From positions 1 to 24,184 of the forward strand of contig DATKCN010000232.1 in assembly GCA_035513175.1 (NCBI GenBank): a stretch of 24,184 nt of DNA, given 5' to 3'. A program made the position numbers and the translations under genes. Every line of letters starts with the position of its first letter. The stretch's first letter is position 1. A model generated the notes under the pieces. The model worked only from the letters and a program-made list of their open reading frames with translations, had not been told where the DNA came from and searched no databases. Source of the DNA: DATKCN01 sp035513175 (GTDB lineage Bacteria; Chloroflexota; Chloroflexia; Thermomicrobiales; CFX8). This document shows, piece by piece, positions 21,727 through 24,184 of this stretch.

Positions 21727-24184
21727 TCACGAGGGTGGCAATTCGATGAGCTTGTGGTGGAGCGCATAGGTCGCCGCGGCCGCTCGGGACGGGACGCTGA
21801 GCTTGGCATAGATGGACGTGAGATGCGAGCTGACGGTGCGTCGGCTGAGGAACAGGCGCTCGGCGACCTGTGTGTCGGTCAAGCCGGTGGCGACCAGCCG
21901 CAGCACGTCCAGCTCGCGCGGCGAGAGCGCGACCGTGGCATCCCGCGTCGACCGCGTCGTCGCCGGGTCGCCGGAGAAAGCGGTGTCGGGTTCGAGCCCG
22001 TAGCTGATGGCTTCAGAAAGTGGCAATGCTCGTCCGCGCGCCCAGGCGCCGGCCAGCGCGTCCGCGTCGCTTCCCGCGCGCACCCGCGCGAGCGTTCGGT
22101 CGTAGCGCTCCTGACGGGGTGGCGGAACCGGTGTGCGGAATTGTGCGCGCACGGCTTCTGCTGCTCCGAGCAGCGTTGCGCCACGGTTCAGATCTCCAAG
22201 CCCTGCCGCGGCGGCGGCCAATCCCTCCAGGCACTCGGCAATCGTCATCGCGTATGGGTCCCGCCCCTCTCGCTCCAGAGCGGCGCGGAACTGGACGCCC
22301 GCCTCGGCGTAGTTGCCACGCTCGACCTGCACGTATCCCAACAGCTCCTGGGCGAACGCGAGCTTGATCGAATCGAGCTCACCAGACAGGGAATGGCAGG
22401 CGTCGGCCCACTCCTGCGCTTGCTCGATATGTCCCTGCCAGAGCGCGAAATACCCGAGGTATCCCAGAATCTGCGCCACGCCGGTCTGCACGCCAACGGC
22501 GCGATACAGCGCCAGGCTCTCCTCGGCGATCGATGTCGCCCGGGCGTAGTCCATGGCGCACGCCACGGCGATGGACTGCCCCGCCAGCACGGTTGCCAGG
22601 CGGTGGCGATCGTCCGATGATCGTGCGAGTGAAACGGCTTGCTCGAACAGTGCTGCTGCGTCCACGTACTCGCCCTGGTAGATCGCCGTCCACGCTTGCG
22701 TGGAGAGCGCCCACGCCAGGCCGGCTGAATTCCCAGTCTCTGTATGCAGCGCAACGGCGCGATCCAACGACTCCACCGCGAGTGAGTAGTCGTGAAACGA
22801 GTAGGCGAAGCCCCCGAGCATCGTCCATGCGTCAGCCCGCAGCGACGGCGGAGCATTTCCCGCGAGCGCCAGGCCCGATGTTACCCATCGTTGACCCTCC
22901 GATAGCAGGCCGCGCGTGAGCCAGTAGTGCCGTAGAGCGACCGCCACACGCAGAAGCGCCTCGCCCTCCTCGAGATTGCGCGCGGCTGCAAGGGCGGCAT
23001 GAGCGTTGTCAATCTCGGCGTCGAGACGTGCGAGCCAGTCGCGCTGATCCTGCCCGTACAGCCCTTCTGCTGCCCGTTCGACGAGCTCCAGGACCCAGGC
23101 CAGGTGCAGCTGAGCCAACGAGTCGGTCTCCTGACGCTCGCTGACCTGCTCAAGCCCAAACTCACGGATCGTCTCCAGCATGGCGTAGCGGGGCTCGCCG
23201 GCAGGCTGCTCGCGCCGGATAATCAGGCTCTTCTCCACCAGCGCGGTCAGCCCATCAAGCACGTCGGCGTCCCGCGCCGTGTCCGGATCAGCAACGGCCT
23301 CGGCGGCGGCCAGAGTGAAACCGCCGGCGAACACCGACAGCCGCCGGAAGAGCGCCTGCTCCTGGGACGACAGCAAGTCGTAGCTCCACGCGATCGTGTT
23401 GCGGAGTGTGCGCTGGCGTTCGGGGGCGTCACGCCGTCCTCCAGTGAGCACCTGCAGCCGATGAGAGAGACGCGCCAGTAGCGTCGCTGGGGTGAGCGTT
23501 GAAAGCCGCGCGGCGGCGAGCTCAATGGCGAGCGGCAGGCCGTCGAGCCGGACGCAGAGGTCCGCGATCACGCGCGCGTTCTGCGGAGTGAGCGTGAAGT
23601 CGTGCTGCACAGCGCGAGCGCGCTGGAGTAAGAGCGCAACGGCCGGAACGCGCGCCAGGTCAGCGGTCGCTACCGCTTGCGTAAGATCGGGGATGGCCAG
23701 CGGCGTGACCTGGAACTCCTGCTCGCCCTGGATGCGCAGCGGCTCCCGGCTCGTCACCAGCACCGACAGTTGAGGACAGGAGCCCAGAAGCTCGCTCACG
23801 ACCGGCGCCGAGTCGATCACCTGCTCGAAGTTGTCCAGCACCAGGAGCGTTTGACGATCGCGGAGCGCGTTGCTGACGCCGGACAGGATGGGGTGCCCGG
23901 GCGTCTCGCGCACGCCGAGCACGCGGGCCAGCGCCTCGGGAACGAGGGCGGGATCGCGGATCGACGCCAGTGGGACATACACGACACCGGCGCGGGCGCT
24001 CGCGGCGAGATCCGCCGCGATCTGGATCGCCAGGCGGGTCTTGCCAGCGCCACCGGTTCCGGTCAACGTCCGCAGCCGCGCCCCCTGCCGCGCCAGGTCG
24101 GCGACCGCGGCAACCTCGCGGTCCCGGCCGATCAGCGGGGTGAGCGGAACTGGAAGGGTCGGCGGATGGCCAGCAGCTGCGGTC
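21727..24184 (-). CDS. STAND ATPase-TPR-LuxR transcriptional regulator (start beyond window)
   Basis: At least 818 residues; the frame runs past the apparent TTG at 24066 to the right edge, and the extra residues read VPLTPLIGRDREVAAVADLA, the standard lead-in of this family, so the true start is probably only a little further on. The P-loop is LTGTGGAGKTRLA (near 24066-24028), the Walker B-like strand LLVLDNFEQV near 23850, LVTSREPLRIQ follows, then a winged-helix region (WSYDLLSSQEQALFRRLSVF). A long alpha-helical TPR-like region spans about 23100-22150. The C-terminal LuxR/GerE helix-turn-helix is LSPRELDVLRLVATGLTDTQ and ERLFLSRRTVSSHL. Such proteins use NTP-driven assembly on an inducer to activate transcription. 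The dehydrogenase directly downstream is the only visible partner. Confidence 0.92.
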   Translation of the reverse strand, partial: TAAAGHPPTLPVPLTPLIGRDREVAAVADLARQGARLRTLTGTGGAGKTRLAIQIAADLAASARAGVVYVPLASIRDPALVPEALARVLGVRETPGHPILSGVSNALRDRQTLLVLDNFEQVIDSAPVVSELLGSCPQLSVLVTSREPLRIQGEQEFQVTPLAIPDLTQAVATADLARVPAVALLLQRARAVQHDFTLTPQNARVIADLCVRLDGLPLAIELAAARLSTLTPATLLARLSHRLQVLTGGRRDAPERQRTLRNTIAWSYDLLSSQEQALFRRLSVFAGGFTLAAAEAVADPDTARDADVLDGLTALVEKSLIIRREQPAGEPRYAMLETIREFGLEQVSERQETDSLAQLHLAWVLELVERAAEGLYGQDQRDWLARLDAEIDNAHAALAAARNLEEGEALLRVAVALRHYWLTRGLLSEGQRWVTSGLALAGNAPPSLRADAWTMLGGFAYSFHDYSLAVESLDRAVALHTETGNSAGLAWALSTQAWTAIYQGEYVDAAALFEQAVSLARSSDDRHRLATVLAGQSIAVACAMDYARATSIAEESLALYRAVGVQTGVAQILGYLGYFALWQGHIEQAQEWADACHSLSGELDSIKLAFAQELLGYVQVERGNYAEAGVQFRAALEREGRDPYAMTIAECLEGLAAAAAGLGDLNRGATLLGAAEAVRAQFRTPVPPPRQERYDRTLARVRAGSDADALAGAWARGRALPLSEAISYGLEPDTAFSGDPATTRSTRDATVALSPRELDVLRLVATGLTDTQVAERLFLSRRTVSSHLTSIYAKLSVPSRAAAATYALHHKLIELPPS

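Noticed and set aside
20650..22620. Plus-strand open frame of 656 codons opposite the dehydrogenase and LuxR regulator
   Set aside because: Both minus-strand genes carry full sets of family motifs; the plus-strand translation is repetitive Arg/His/Gln with no fold signature.
1..24184. New defence, mobile or biosynthetic system
   Set aside because: I looked for integrases, transposases, toxin-antitoxin pairs, CRISPR repeats, reverse transcriptases, nucleases and clustered biosynthetic genes and saw none; nearly every gene belongs to a known family.

Overview
The window is about 24 kb of GC-rich bacterial DNA, densely packed with genes, with no gap over 300 bases. No tRNA, rRNA, CRISPR array, insertion sequence, integrase or phage gene was recognised. 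Gene content suggests a Chloroflexota bacterium, most likely of the Thermomicrobia/Sphaerobacter type. The reasons are the high GC, the frequent GTG/TTG starts, a STAND ATPase-LuxR regulator with the PLTPLIGR lead-in, a full minCDE set beside mreD/mrdA, and a fused MoaD-MoaE. This placement is inference; there is no rRNA to confirm it.

Left part (1-7830): the tail of an M42-type peptidase, a GNAT acetyltransferase, then on the minus strand a full-length bifunctional Rel (p)ppGpp enzyme. Divergent from rel runs a plus-strand run: moeA, a small exported or anchored protein and a small four-helix membrane protein (both coupled by ATGA overlaps), a type II NADH dehydrogenase, and an SDR oxidoreductase that probably has its own promoter.

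Middle (7920-16157, all minus strand): the transcription order is mreD, mrdA (PBP2), minC, minD, minE, a methylmalonyl-CoA epimerase overlapping minE, then a stand-alone receiver protein with a near-consensus promoter and an overlapping palindromic operator, a MoaD-MoaE fusion and an M20 peptidase. The mreD-mrdA-minCDE block joins lateral-wall synthesis to division-site placement in one probable transcript. mreB, mreC and rodA are not in the window.

Right part (16422-24184): a metal-dependent amidohydrolase on the plus strand; convergent to it, a beta-lactamase-fold serine hydrolase preceded by an MFS exporter; a divergent FMN split-barrel protein; and, on the minus strand, a D-2-hydroxyacid dehydrogenase directly behind a large ATPase-TPR-LuxR regulator that runs off the right edge.

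Three of the four convergent gene junctions carry strong GC-rich hairpins that probably act as two-way terminators; the fourth has overlapping stop codons instead. I see no clearly new defence or mobile system. The items most worth following are the retained Gly-Gly inside the MoaD-MoaE fusion, the truncated shape/division operon ending in a metabolic epimerase, the operator at the receiver gene promoter, and the two unknown membrane-associated proteins coupled to moeA.
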